Shown here: one piece after another, positions 11,643-22,887 of the stretch
How the letters are laid out: each line of letters begins with the position of its first letter
How positions within the stretch are numbered: position 1 is the first letter of the stretch
Assembly (NCBI RefSeq): GCF_000516985.1
Contig: NW_006917099.1
Coordinates: forward strand, 2,496,685 to 2,560,684
DNA length: 64,000 bases
Direction: 5' to 3'
Source: Pestalotiopsis fici W106-1
Taxonomy: Eukaryota; Ascomycota; Sordariomycetes; Amphisphaeriales; Sporocadaceae
Translations under genes and position numbers: made by a program
Notes under the pieces: generated by a model
Databases searched by the model: none
Told to the model about the DNA's origin: nothing
What the model saw: the letters and a program-made list of their open reading frames with translations, nothing else

Positions 11643-13614
11643 TTAAAAGCAGTATTCTTCTACGTGAAGATGTATCCCTTGAGCACCAGTTCCCTTGTGG
11701 ACAGCACGCTCGTCGCTCAGTTTCGCCACACTGGTCCGGACTCTGGCAACAAGAGCAGTGCCGCCACAGACGACTATTCCAGTCTCACCTCCTGTAGCCT
11801 CCACGGCGCATCTTATAAAGCTTGCCACGTCGGGTCTAGACGTAGAATGGTGTATGTGGGAGTCATTACTTGCCTGAGATAGGCGTTTTCGAGGCGATAT
11901 GCCGGCAGACGCTTCAACATCTGTGGAACAGCAACCGCCGCCAGATTTTTCTGTTGTGCCAGTCCGCTCCACCGCCAGTGTCTTTTTCTCACGACCACTC
12001 GTCGATCCAGATACTGAAGACAACTGTGACCTCGAAAACGACTCCAGTTGCCCGTTGCCTGTCACTGCAATATGCACAGACAATGTAATACCTTTTTCGC
12101 TGGCTGCATTCAGCGCATCATGTAGTCGGTCAAGGTAGAACCCAATCTCCTCACCCTGGCGGGCCGTCAAGAGAAAGTCAATGCGCTTGGTACAAATCGT
12201 TGACTTGCACTGGAGCACGCTCTCGAGGATCGGTAAAGTAAACGAAGCACCCGTCGATGCTGACACAAGGACCAGCGTCTCAAATATGTCCCAGCGCGGC
12301 GGACGACCGTAGGGACCTGACACAAAAGCGGTGAGTGTTTTTTTGTTTCCCAAGGCTTCCATTCTTTTCGCATACGAATGAAGTCGTTTCGAGAAGCCAG
12401 AGTGCGATCGGATCACTAGTTGAATGCTATTACAAATGCATGTCTCGGGCATTTGATGGGCACAGGCGATTGTGAAAGGATGTGCCTCCAAGGGACCGAC
12501 TTGTGGCAGCCACAAATAGAGATGCTGTCCAGCATTCCATGTGAAATGAACATCTTTGATCGTCAAGATGGTGATTGAGTCTCCAACGGAGCTGGTTTGC
12601 GTCTGATGGCCAAATCTCTGGCCTCCCTTGCAGCGCGACGGGTTTGGGTTGAGCTTGATATTCTGCCAGAGAAGAAGGCCAAAGCGAAATACTCGATCAA
12701 ACACCAATACTGCAATGGCAAACCAGATGTTGTATTGCGCATACGCGGGTACGTGCACATATATTACCCACAAGAACATGATTGCAGCAAGAATGTGCTG
12801 CAACACAAAGATCTCGTAGGCCATGGAGCGAAAGGGTTTCAGGGAAGTGATGACCATCCACAAGAGAATCCCCCAGGCGCCAAGTCCATATCGAATAGAT
12901 GGCATCATGGCCAATTCCAAGTCAACGTAGTCGTAGAGTACCCATTCCGACCAGAAGTGAAATCCATGCACGGTAGCCGTAACGAACATGGTCCGCGCCA
13001 CCCAGCGGTGCAGCCAATTGAGTCTCTCGTAGCTTGAACCTGCAAGCAGAGCTATAATACTCGTCTTGGATGAAAGCAAGTACAGGAGGGGAACCTGCGT
13101 CACTGTGACCCAGGCGTTGCGAAATCCAATGCGCTCCCAGAAGTATGCGTCCTTGACGACTGCGCCTGCAGTCATCATGTAGATAATGACAGCCCAGTAG
13201 ACGAAAAGGCAAATGACTCGGCCCATGGGTGGTGGTGTCAGCCAGGACAGCCGTTTAGATGGAATGTATAGCTGTGGGTAGCTAACCTCGCGGCCGACAG
13301 CAGTCAAGGTTGCCCATGCTTGAAAATACCAGGTTTTTGGTTTCGTGGGATGTTCGGTAGAAAGCATTTTCGAGTTTCTCAGCCTGTAAAGCTGGTTAGC
13401 ACGATCACAAAGGAAAAATCGAGACCTCGCAACCAGTCGCTTCTCCTTACCTAGCCCAATTTTGCCCGTAATTGAGTAGACGCACTACCATCAGCATGCC
13501 CATGACAGCTGCTATGAGGTACCAAAATGTGTAAGCATAAGACATATTCGTCGCTTGGAACATGCCGCTGGAACTCATCGAGTCCATCGACATGTCCATC
13601 CCATCCATGTCCAT
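11643..13614 (-). CDS. ferric/cupric reductase transmembrane protein (FRE/NOX family)
   Basis: Two minus-strand exons, 13614-13451 and 13383-11643, give about 634 residues. Reductases of this family move electrons from NADPH through FAD and two hemes across the plasma membrane to reduce extracellular Fe(III) or Cu(II). The N-terminus MDMDGMDMSMDSM resembles the Met-rich metal-binding motif of Ctr copper transporters and precedes the first helix. The transmembrane block contains paired heme histidines (LHRWVARTMFVTATVHGFHF and the LQHILAAIMFLWVIYVH segment). The FAD site is HPFTIA, then GPYG, the NADPH-binding LVSASTGASFTLPIL, CGG, and a C-terminal HVEEYCF. A Ser/Gly-rich insertion near residue 540 carries a CC pair. 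An upstream in-frame stop fixes the first ATG. It is divergent from the BIM1-like gene across 1.9 kb. Confidence 0.93.
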
Positions 13615-15484
13615 TCTGATGCTTTATGGGATACAACCCAACTCGGTGGCGACTGGTGTTCAAGTATATGGGATAGGGCTTGGCGCAAGGCTGCGATTGA
13701 GTTGGGTTCCGCGATCGGGAATCGGTTCAATTTGCATAACAACTCTCAATTCTTGACATTTATTCTGGTGGTCGGCACCAGATACGAATAAAGAGGTAGG
13801 CAGTCGAGATAATCACCAGTGTTTGCCGGCAGCTTCAAGCATCAAATTGACTCAAGATGAACCGCAGTGATTTGATGCGCAACTCGAATCGGTCGGGCAC
13901 ACCGCTTTGAATTGAAGCAGAACTGCTTTCCGCCACGAAGACCGAACAAGGAGACAAATCGGGAAATAAAAGTGATATCGGCATCAGAATCCGAAGACGA
14001 GGTGTCGATCCGTTCAAAAAGAAAGCGTGTCCTCGTTTAGTGACAGTCTGGTGCAGCAGCCACAGTACAGACTGGTGTAACAGTGTAGGTAGTGAACCAC
14101 CTCAATTGAATGTCGAATATACCGTTGGGAGGGATGAATTCAAAGTCATGGCAGATAAGAAAGAGGACTCGCGCGTCTGATCAGTTGCCGTTTGGTTGTA
14201 TGAAAGTCAAAGAGAATTCGGCACTCAAACGTGCACAAGTTGTCAAAACGGGCAAGCATCATTGCCGACCTGGTACTTGATTTGCACCCAATGATGTGTA
14301 GGAATCGAATCGAGACTGAACCTCCGACCAGCGCATCATTGGAGGGCGTTTGATCACCTTTGATTGAGAAGTGGCTTGATTGCCTGACACCAGGGCTGCA
14401 TCGAGTCGAGGTATCTACCTAGTACCTCTCTTACTCACTCCCTCTGAACAGGTTGTTTGCTAGCGGATGCCATAGTTCGGGTACTTACCGATCTTGAGAA
14501 GTCGCTACTCTTTTAGCTGCCGCTCTCACGGACATATCGTCACGGCCAGACCTGCCTATAACTTGCTCAAAACACCTCAGACGATTGATGCTTAACCCGT
14601 ACGAGTTAACTTAATTTGTGTAGTGTACATTAGCCCCCTTCCCCGCCTCGGATGGTGCCCTGGCGACCATAAAACAACATCGCCTTCCCAAGTGAGCTGG
14701 AATACCCTGTCGCTGCCACTGCGAAGTGGCAATGACTTGAAAGTAGCGAGACGTTTGCATCAAGGATAACATCTTTTGCTCAATGCTAGATGGGCCAAAT
14801 AGAAATGTAAATCAAATTGTGCCTGTGCCAAGAAATATGGTATGCTGACCAAAAAATACCACCTATCCATGTCTGGGCTTGGCTAGAGGCTTGGCGAGAA
14901 AGCTTGCCCTTTGAGTTTATTATCCTAGAGATCTTCGATAGCCTTTTTGAGCACGTTTGGAACCGTAGATCCTTGAACATGTTTCAGCTAGGTACTAAAC
15001 CCAGGTAAAATCAAGGAACCAACAAGACGATGTACTTGCGCGGTGATGTATATGCAGCTCAGGCTATTGGAAGCAGCGGCGTTGACCACATGAATTGATC
15101 GCAAGGACCCTTGAAATTTCCAACCCGCTTGCCTGACTGCACATGTGTTTCCACTAGGTTAGGACACTACGTTAGTCGGAGCAAGTAGGCAGGCAGGTAC
15201 TGTGTATACCTACTAGTAACAACCTCAGCAAGCCGAGTGCTCTCTCTCCTTGGCTGCCGTCCGAGCACGGAATCCAGTTGCTCGCGTGTTTGTAGCTGCA
15301 GTATTGCAGGTAGGTAAATAGCTCTCAAAAATCCACGCGGCTGGATACATAGCTCTTTACTTTTCCTGCTCAATGCTGTCCCCTTTGATTCTGACTCTTT
15401 TCTTTAGACCTCAACTCTAATTCCCACCACGTTACACTTCTTCGTCGACCAAAGCAGGTACTCGACGTCTTGACAGCAGTCACA
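13615..15484. other. 1.9-kb divergent promoter region
   Basis: No gene is supported between the reductase (leftward) and the BIM1-like gene (rightward). The region should hold both promoters. The stretch 15180-15310 has several GGTAGG/CCTACC-like short repeats of the sort scattered in this window. Confidence 0.5.
14775..14782 (+). promoter_or_regulatory. candidate copper-response element TTTGCTCA
   Basis: The octamer matches the yeast Mac1 copper-responsive element (TTTGCTCA). It lies between two divergent genes whose products suit copper/iron uptake, about 0.7 kb upstream of the BIM1-like start and 1.2 kb upstream of the reductase start. Only one copy was found, whereas Mac1 targets in yeast usually have two, so it could be chance. 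Confidence 0.3.
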
Positions 15485-16227
15485 ATGCCATCCATCGCAT
15501 CGATTACCGCGGCAACTTTGCTGCTCGTCGGCTCTTGCCAAGCTCACTTCCTCCTGCTGTCGCCTTCTCCCGCTGGCACCTTTGATGAGGATTCTGAGAG
15601 CAGTGCCCCATGCGGTGGCGTTACGCCCAGCTTTTCATCAGACAACATCACAGACTTTGCGGTTGGTGGTGATGCGATCGCTACACAGCTCGGCCACCCG
15701 CAAGCCAACTTTCTGTACAGATTCACCACCGAGGAGTCAGCAGATGGCAACTGGACGCAGGCCTACCCAATTGTACAGCAAAGTGGCCTCAAGTTCTTTT
15801 GCATTCCAGATGTAACCGTGGACGAGAGCTATGTCGGGCAAACAGCTGTACTGAGCGTAGTCGCTGACGCCCCGGACGGTCTTCTCTACCAGGTATGTCA
15901 TTTAGCGGTTGCTTTTGCAGAAACTTACTAATGCGTCAACAGTGTGCCGTTGTCAAGTTCGTATCTGGCGTCAACTCCAATCTGCCGAGCTCGTGCACCA
16001 ACACCAGCGGTGTTACCGGGTCTTTTATGACAGATGACAAACTCACTGCTCTGGTTGATACAACCACTAGCAGCAATAGTTCCGATACGGCTACAGGAAC
16101 TTCCAGTAGCACACCTTCGAGCACAAGCAACGCTGCTCCGAGTCAGTTTGGTGGATCGATTGATGGACTCGTCAGTCTTGTCACACTCGGCGTAATGGCA
16201 GCTATTGGTGCGGGCTTGATAATGTAG
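15485..16227 (+). CDS. GPI-anchored BIM1-like copper-acquisition protein
   Basis: Two exons, 15485-15892 and 15943-16227 (GTATGT donor, CAG acceptor), about 230 residues. The signal peptide LLLVGSCQA is followed at once by His in AHFLLLSPSP, so the mature protein would begin with the N-terminal His typical of the LPMO-like copper site. The core has Cys residues in SAPCGGV, FFCIPDV and QCAVVKF and several N-glycosylation sequons (NIT, NWT). The Ser/Thr-rich linker (about residues 165-205) and the hydrophobic tail VSLVTLGVMAAIGAGLIM are a GPI-anchor pattern. BIM1 in Cryptococcus is known to help copper import rather than cut polysaccharide; similar proteins occur in many ascomycetes. Location at the cell surface next to the metalloreductase fits metal uptake. 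Assignment to the BIM1-like family is fairly firm; the substrate metal is inference. Confidence 0.85.
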
Positions 16228-16536
16228 AGGTGGCATAACCGATACAAGGATCAACCCATGAATAAAGTCCATCGAGTTCCTTCTTCGTGACCAAGTTGAA
16301 TTTTATTGCTGTTTTATCGTATGAAGGGGCTTCCACCACGCATTTACCACCCTATATTGCAGTTTGGCATATCACGGCTGCTGACCTTGAATGCCTTGAT
16401 CAAGTGACGGATTGTATCTTGCTGTTGCAGAACGAGATGTGCCAAGAGTTTTATAAAGATACGCTAACATTGTGGCCGACTACATGAGTCAAGATGATTG
16501 ACTGTTGATGATTTCTTGCCTGCTAGATCAGCACAA
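16228..16536. other. convergent 3' spacer
   Basis: About 310 bp between two convergent genes. Nothing is recognised beyond the expected 3' untranslated regions. Confidence 0.5.
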
Positions 16537-18229
16537 TTAAGCCAATAGCTCTTTGGACACTTCTGGAGTATTGATATAAGCAATCCCTTCTTTTCTCCAT
16601 GTATCATCCTCGACCCAGCTCTCAGTCGCGTTCAAGACAATGTTCTTTGGGGCCTCGAGATCGTAACTTGGCCAGGTTGGCAAAATATCTTCCTCACTTC
16701 CAGCAGCACCGTTGGGATTCAGATCATTCACAAAGTGCGCGTATGCTTGCCCGATCCCCCGGGCTAGCCGCAGATGGCTGTCGTACTCGGGACTAGGACC
16801 GAGCAATCCGGAAATGTTTTGAAAACTAAAGGCAACATTTTGGAAATGCTTGACGCCGTCCCATTCAGGTCCATTCCAGATGCGCTGATCGAATCGATAG
16901 CTGTACACGTCGACTCCAGCATTGGTGTATAACTCGGCCATCTTGCGCCTTTGGGATACCATGACCAAGTCGGACCCTATGGAGGCGGCCCTACGCCATT
17001 GCAGGCCCCGAGCTTCATTTCGTGTACAATTTGTAATGGCATACGGGACAGCGTAGCATGGATCATCTGGGTAAAGCTCAAAAAGCTTACGCACCGTTGG
17101 TGGCGTCAAGGAATAGGAACGCCAGGTGAAGATGGAGTTGAATATGTCTTCTTCCGTGTTTGGTGTTCCTGAAATGGCAAAAGATTCATCTGTGTTGGCA
17201 CCAGTGATGATGGGCACCGCGTTGTAGCTGCCATTCTCGATGAGCTGACTGGGATAACCTGTCAAAAAGTCGCCGTCCAAGAGAGGATTCCAAACCACGG
17301 TGGGATGAGCGGCAAATAATGTAGCTTGGTCGAGGGATCGCAGACATGCTAGTTGATCAGATACGCCCCAGCAACCAACAGCCCGGGTGAGGTTCTCCAC
17401 GGCGGTGTTGTACCAGGAAAGTGTTTCGATTTGCGCACCCGTTGGACCTCCGCTTTCCATTATAGCCCCACGGAAAAGCCCATCATTACGCCCGCCGTAG
17501 GCAAACATATGATAGGCAACACTCTGGGCCCCAGCACTTTCGCCCCAGATGACTACCTCGTCAGGACTTCCACCAAACCCAGCAATGTTCTCTTGGATCC
17601 AATGCAGTGCGAGTCGCTGATCCAATAAACCGGCATTGCTTGAGCCCTCTGCAAGGATCTGAGCAGTCTGCAAGAATCCCCACATGCCCAAGCGATAGTT
17701 CATGCTGACACCAATAAAGGGTTGCCCAATATCCTGTCCAACCTTGACAATGCCGGATAGGTTATATTGTGGGTCGGCAGTGCTTCCAGCATACTGTTAA
17801 ACATGACGGTCAGCTTAGAAAAGGCTGTGCTCATGGCAATGGCATTGTGTGACTCACGAGCCCACCTCCATAGATCCATACCAGCACCGGAAGAGGTTCT
17901 GAAAAGTTTCCAGAAGGCTTGATGACATTGATGGTTAGGCAGTCCTCCGATATGTTGAACGTGCTTCCATATTGCATGCAACTATAGCCATATCGCGTCG
18001 CGTCGCCAATTCCATCGAAAGACGAGTTAATACTTTGTGGCCAGCGATACCTAAGGTTACCCACGGGCGGCTGTGCATAAGGGATACCGAGGAAGACATC
18101 TTGGTTCCACTCGGACAAATGAAGGCCTTGGTATGTCCCATTCACAGTTTGTGCTGTTGGTGCCTGAGCCCAGCCGCAGGGCAGAGCGAGCAGGCCTGCC
18201 AAGCCCACCAGGAGACTACGCGATATCAT
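16537..18229 (-). CDS. secreted carboxylesterase type B (alpha/beta hydrolase)
   Basis: Two minus-strand exons, 18229-17858 and 17793-16537, about 542 residues. The join restores IYGGGLYAGSTADPQYNLS, the oxyanion-hole region of type-B esterases. A signal peptide (LLVGLAGLLALPCGWAQA) begins the protein. The early motif FLGIPYAQPP and the disulfide-linked EDCLTINVI are standard. The nucleophile elbow is GESAGAQS; the acid is likely the Glu of NTDESFA, and the His lies in the GVKHFQNVAF segment. Many N-glycosylation sequons support secretion. It hydrolyses ester bonds of unknown substrates outside the cell, in the lipase/cholinesterase-like group. The 3' end lies about 310 bp from the BIM1-like gene in convergent orientation. 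Confidence 0.92.
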
Positions 18230-18616
18230 ATTGACGTGTGTTGAAGAGACATTCTTGATGTGAGCCGACTGCTGTCATTATGGTGTCTTATAATCCAAGC
18301 CCGGCGAAATGACAGTTTCCTTGGCAATCTAGCGTGTCCATGATTGGAGGAATAACATGGACTGATGGCTCCTATAATCTGGGAATATCTGGGGTTTGGA
18401 GACGGCCTAGCCAATTCGATTCAAATAAAACTTGGGGTAAGAGGAGAAAGGCGTTGGGGATGGATGGTCCTGCATTAGCGAGCTGGAACGATTTGGCTGA
18501 ATTGTTTGGGTCGGATACCACCGAATGAGCAAGGGTTCGCGAGTGACCAATAACGATGTGTGGGCAATTGGCCACCTAGGTGGTACTGGATAATTATAAT
18601 TGCGTGAGTAATTATG
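18230..18616. other. spacer between esterase and flavin oxidase
   Basis: About 390 bp with no supported gene. It is the upstream region of the esterase and the downstream region of the flavin oxidase. Confidence 0.5.
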
Positions 18617-20303
18617 CTAGAACTTCCTTCGCCTATTCTTTGCTTTTGATTGCTGTGTACCATCTAGAGTGGATGGGCGGACACTCTGTGGGTTGTGGAA
18701 CACATCATTTCCATCCCAGTCTGACTTGATTTGCCCTAATCTATCAAGATTTGGGCCCCAGTATGACTCTTGAGCATTGGTCAACAAGGGATCAACATAT
18801 CCTGGGTATGTTGTCAGAGTCTGACCCGCAGCACTCTGGATATTGTTAATGAGGCCATTCATAAAATCCTTGGTCGTCTGAGATAATGTCGGGATGCCGA
18901 TTCCATAACCTTGACAGAACATGATCTTGTCGCGATGTGAATAGGCGGTAGCATTCATAGGTATGTCGTTGATGGCACCTCCTGAAACGTCAAAGATGAG
19001 GAACCAGAGAAGGGTACCGCGATCTGTCTCGTCGAGGTAAGTCATCATGCTCTTGATCTCGTCCGTGGTGAGCAATTCGTCTTGGCGGAACGCTAGACTT
19101 CTTGAAGTGAATGCACTCTGAATATCAGAGAGATATAGTGCTGCATCCTCCGCCTGTTGTGCAACGACACCGAGCCAATCGTCGAGTACGACTGATACCT
19201 TTCCAGCAGGTATCTTGTCAGGAATGCCCGTTGCATCAAATTCTTCTTGTGTCCCATAGAATGTTGCCGTAATGACCAAACCCAGCTCGTGCATGACAAT
19301 CTCGGATCCGAACCTTCGATCGAGCTTGGGATCTGAGATGAGAGTCTGCCACTGTTCAAAAATGTCGATCATATCAGCGTGCTTTGCAAAAGTTGCCGTG
19401 AATGAATATTGAACGACGCTGCCGGGCTCAGGGTGTGTTTTGACGACGAACTCGGTAATCACTCCAAAACCCGCACCAGCACCTTTAAGAGCCTGTAGGG
19501 TTTAGTCGAGTCCATTTCAAACTTTTATGAATACTGAAAACTCACAAAGAATAGGTCGGAATTCTCAGTCTCACTGGCACGGTTGATGGTACCATCTGCT
19601 GTCACTACTTCAACCTCGACAACGTGATCTAGACATGATCCCCACATGCGTGATGACGGGCCAAGCCCACCCTGTGAGAATGCTTTAGAATTTGACAGAT
19701 TTGGCCACTTTGGAGTCAATCATGCTTACAATCGTGGCATGGCCGCCAATTCCAACTCCAGGACAGGTTCCGTGTGCCATGGCTCGGTTGCCATTATCAT
19801 GTAACTCTTGTGTGACATCAGATAGACGATGTCCTGCCCCGATTGTTGCCTGCCAGGTGTTTGTGTCCATTGAGAATTGGGTCAGTTTTTGAAGATCCAG
19901 GACCAACTGGCCATCAACTCCGCCGAGCCCTACAGAGAGGTCAGAGATGTTACCTAGCAATGGAGAGAGGACGAACCAAAGTTTCTAGAATTGTTTCAGT
20001 GAATAAAACTGCAAAGAAGACGATGAAAATAGAAAGCACTTGGAAGACTCACGCGTATGAGTGACCCCCCGACTTGGCCTGTACCTTGATATCACTGGCC
20101 ACAGCGCACTTGATAAATGCTGAGACGTCGTCGGCAGACTCGGGTCTTGCCACGGCGATGGGAGTGACTGGCAAATCCAAGTTGTATGGTTTGACCCAGA
20201 GAGCCTGGTATAAAATTGTGTCTGGGTACGCGACGCAATCGCTTCGACCATTGCAGACAGTATTCAGGCAATCTGCCAGCGGGCTGCTCGAACCTTGCCC
20301 CAT
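18617..20303 (-). CDS. berberine-bridge-type FAD oxidase, bicovalent flavin
   Basis: Five minus-strand exons: 20303-20053, 19984-19977, 19929-19730, 19671-19546, 19492-18617; about 486 residues. The second exon is only 8 nt but is needed to join SGGHSYA to NFGLGG in frame. The PCMH-type FAD domain has His in SGGHSYA and Cys in HGTCPGVGIGGH, the pair that binds FAD at two positions in glucooligosaccharide-oxidase-like enzymes. The BBE domain at the C-terminus ends in YWGPNLDRL followed by a basic tail. The preferred start gives MGQGSSSPL, which fits an N-myristoylation signal rather than a secretion signal; an in-frame ATG 36 codons upstream (20411) is possible. Related enzymes oxidise oligosaccharides or secondary metabolites; the substrate is open. 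Confidence 0.9.
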
Positions 20304-22887
20304 ATCGCCGTTCAAAGGATGATGATGAGGTGATGCTGCTGCCCAAGTGGTTGTATTGAAATGGTTGAATAGGTACCTAGCAATCCGAGATACATGGAGA
20401 AATATGACCAAGGAAGACTATGCCATAAAAAGTCGCAGATGCTGCTAGGGTAGAGTTTTTCATGAGGGGACAGGCGCTGGGATTGTTTCAACCTTATATT
20501 TTCCTCATCGTGGTTGATCCGCTGATAACGTGCTTTGGCGGCACTTTCCCTGGCAGTTACACATACGACAAACATGGATGAGTGATGATTGAGATGATGG
20601 CAAGCACGGGCAAACAAGTTCAGGGTACATGAAAGGTCTGCCTCTATCTGCCTAGTGAAATGATCCATACCTAGGTACATTCTCAATTGGCAAGGATGGT
20701 GCCTTTCACCGTTGACGACGTGGCCTCCTACTGATCTTATTGGGCTGGGTAATAGACGTTTGCTAGTGATTGACTCTCAATTTTGTACCCAAACGTGTTT
20801 TTTTCTTTGCTCTACACATGCAACTTGCACTTACTGGACCAATACTGAACCATGCTGAGGACGTGCCACTCGCCACCTCGCTGAGCCACGCATGAAGCAT
20901 TATGCTAAATGGCAGTTGTCATGGCCAGTAGTGGTGCAGAAGAACCTTGTAGGCCCTGGACCGTGACGGCCGCCAAGAAAAGCTGCATCTTGTCGGCCAG
21001 GATTGCATAGCAATCCGCAAGTTTCCTTGCTTTCCCCCAAGATCTACTTAGCACATTCAGGTACAAAACCTAGGTAGATTTTCGAAATCGGGAACACAAT
21101 TAAGCTGTGGAACAAGGAAAAACCATCCCAGTCAAAGATGAGCCATATTTGCCTGTAGGCGCTTCTGGCTATCCACTAAGCTGGTAGAATGACCCTACTT
21201 TTCAACGGCTCAGGGCTGAGTGCAACCATGGTGGGGTTGTCTAGCCCAATGAATACTACCAATGAAGGCTACATACGTCAAGGGCAATCCCAGTCTCGAT
21301 TGTTCTGGGGTAGGGACCGTTCCCTACCCGTGCACTCTGTACGATTACTACCTTTGTAGTTCGTACTTGCTGTATCATTTGCCTTTGGGGCAAATGACTG
21401 GACAGTACGTATTGGGTCGGTGAACAGCGCGTCAGGGTGAATGTGTCTTGTCACACATGCCATGGTATTTGCGTTGGATAAGAGTATATATAATGGGAAA
21501 CTGTGTTTGGTTTCAAGTTGTTGAACATGCACCACGACATGTGTATCGTAAATTTAACAAGGGACCTAAGCATACGATGATCTTCATATCCAGTACTGTG
21601 TAATCTAGTAGGTAGTGGGACAAGTGCGACCGCGCCCCAGTTGACAGCCAGCCCGTTTCCAGAAGCCGAGCCCATTGGCCTGACAATTTCGGGGAATCCT
21701 CAGGCGAGAACGTTCCGGCTTGCAGACCAAAACAGGTTGGAAATGTTGTCAGTGCATCGGTTCCCCGCACATTTCACTGCTAGGACAAAAAGAAAGCACT
21801 GCGCCGGTCCTATGCATGTTCAAAGAAAGCGGCAGTAACAAGAATTCTATATAATTGTCCTCCGGGTCGGAGAGGTCTGCCTGTGTTGCTTTCACTCCAG
21901 TGGACAAGATGTACACCAGCGGTCCTGATAAAACTACAGGCTACGACATGGAGTTGCATGGGTATTTTCCCTCGCTCCATACATCAAGCGTGTGTTTATG
22001 CTTAATCTGTACAGACAAACACAACGCACTGACGGCCAGCTTCGTCAACTTGTATAGCGGGGCCGACGATAAGCGGTAGTAGTGACTTTCAGGTGGACGC
22101 GATTACGTACGGTGAAACAAAAGCTAACCAATTCACATTTGCTTTTGTCGGGCGTATGACAGCTTCCCGCAGCTTTTGTATGCGCGTTGAACATACATCG
22201 CGATGAAAGGAAACCATGGGTTTGATTCTGACTTGAGAGTAACAAAAAAAAATTGAGGCATGCCCAAGAAGATCCATCAAACCGGCCTCCGGTTTTCTCG
22301 GTTCCGTCTCGTGGAACAGCAACACCACGCGGAGCCGAGACGGCGCTTACCTCGAAATCGAAAATCTGGGGTCCGGGGAACGGGGCATCATGGCGTAAAC
22401 TTAACCCCATGACCATGCAGCCGGGCTAGTGCACTGCGTACGCCTTACTTAACCTGTAGAAACCGAGAGGGGGACCGGTATGAAAAGGGAGGGACGGGAC
22501 GGTGTCATCTTTTGATTTTCGGACTGCGTTCAACTAGTTTTCCAATCGTCTCCTGTTTATCCTTTCTACAAGAGCTTGGGGGATCAATTCTCACGTACCT
22601 ACTTTTGTAGTTTAGGTGGGTAGGTAAGCAAAATAACTGGGTCGGACATCTGTTTTGGGTCGAAGAGTTGACGTGTCTCGGACAACATTTCCGCAAGCAT
22701 TTGACGGAGAACTCCATCAGGCCACTCTACTATGATCAAAAAGTCTTGATTCCACCACACCTCAATCACATATCTAGCAGTATAACCACGCTGTAGTTAT
22801 TCCCGGTGTCTGGCTCAACCAACCAAGCCTCTACAACCCCGCAGAACCTCACTGCTCCCTGCCCCCAAAGCTCAAGTAGATGCCACC
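20304..22887. other. 2.6-kb intergenic region, nothing recognised
   Basis: This is the promoter side of both the flavin oxidase (leftward) and the TPP enzyme (rightward). The open frames are short and of no known family. I see no repeat, tRNA or transposon relic. Confidence 0.5.

Noticed and set aside
12597..13037. 146-codon plus-strand frame
   Set aside because: Antisense to the ferric reductase.
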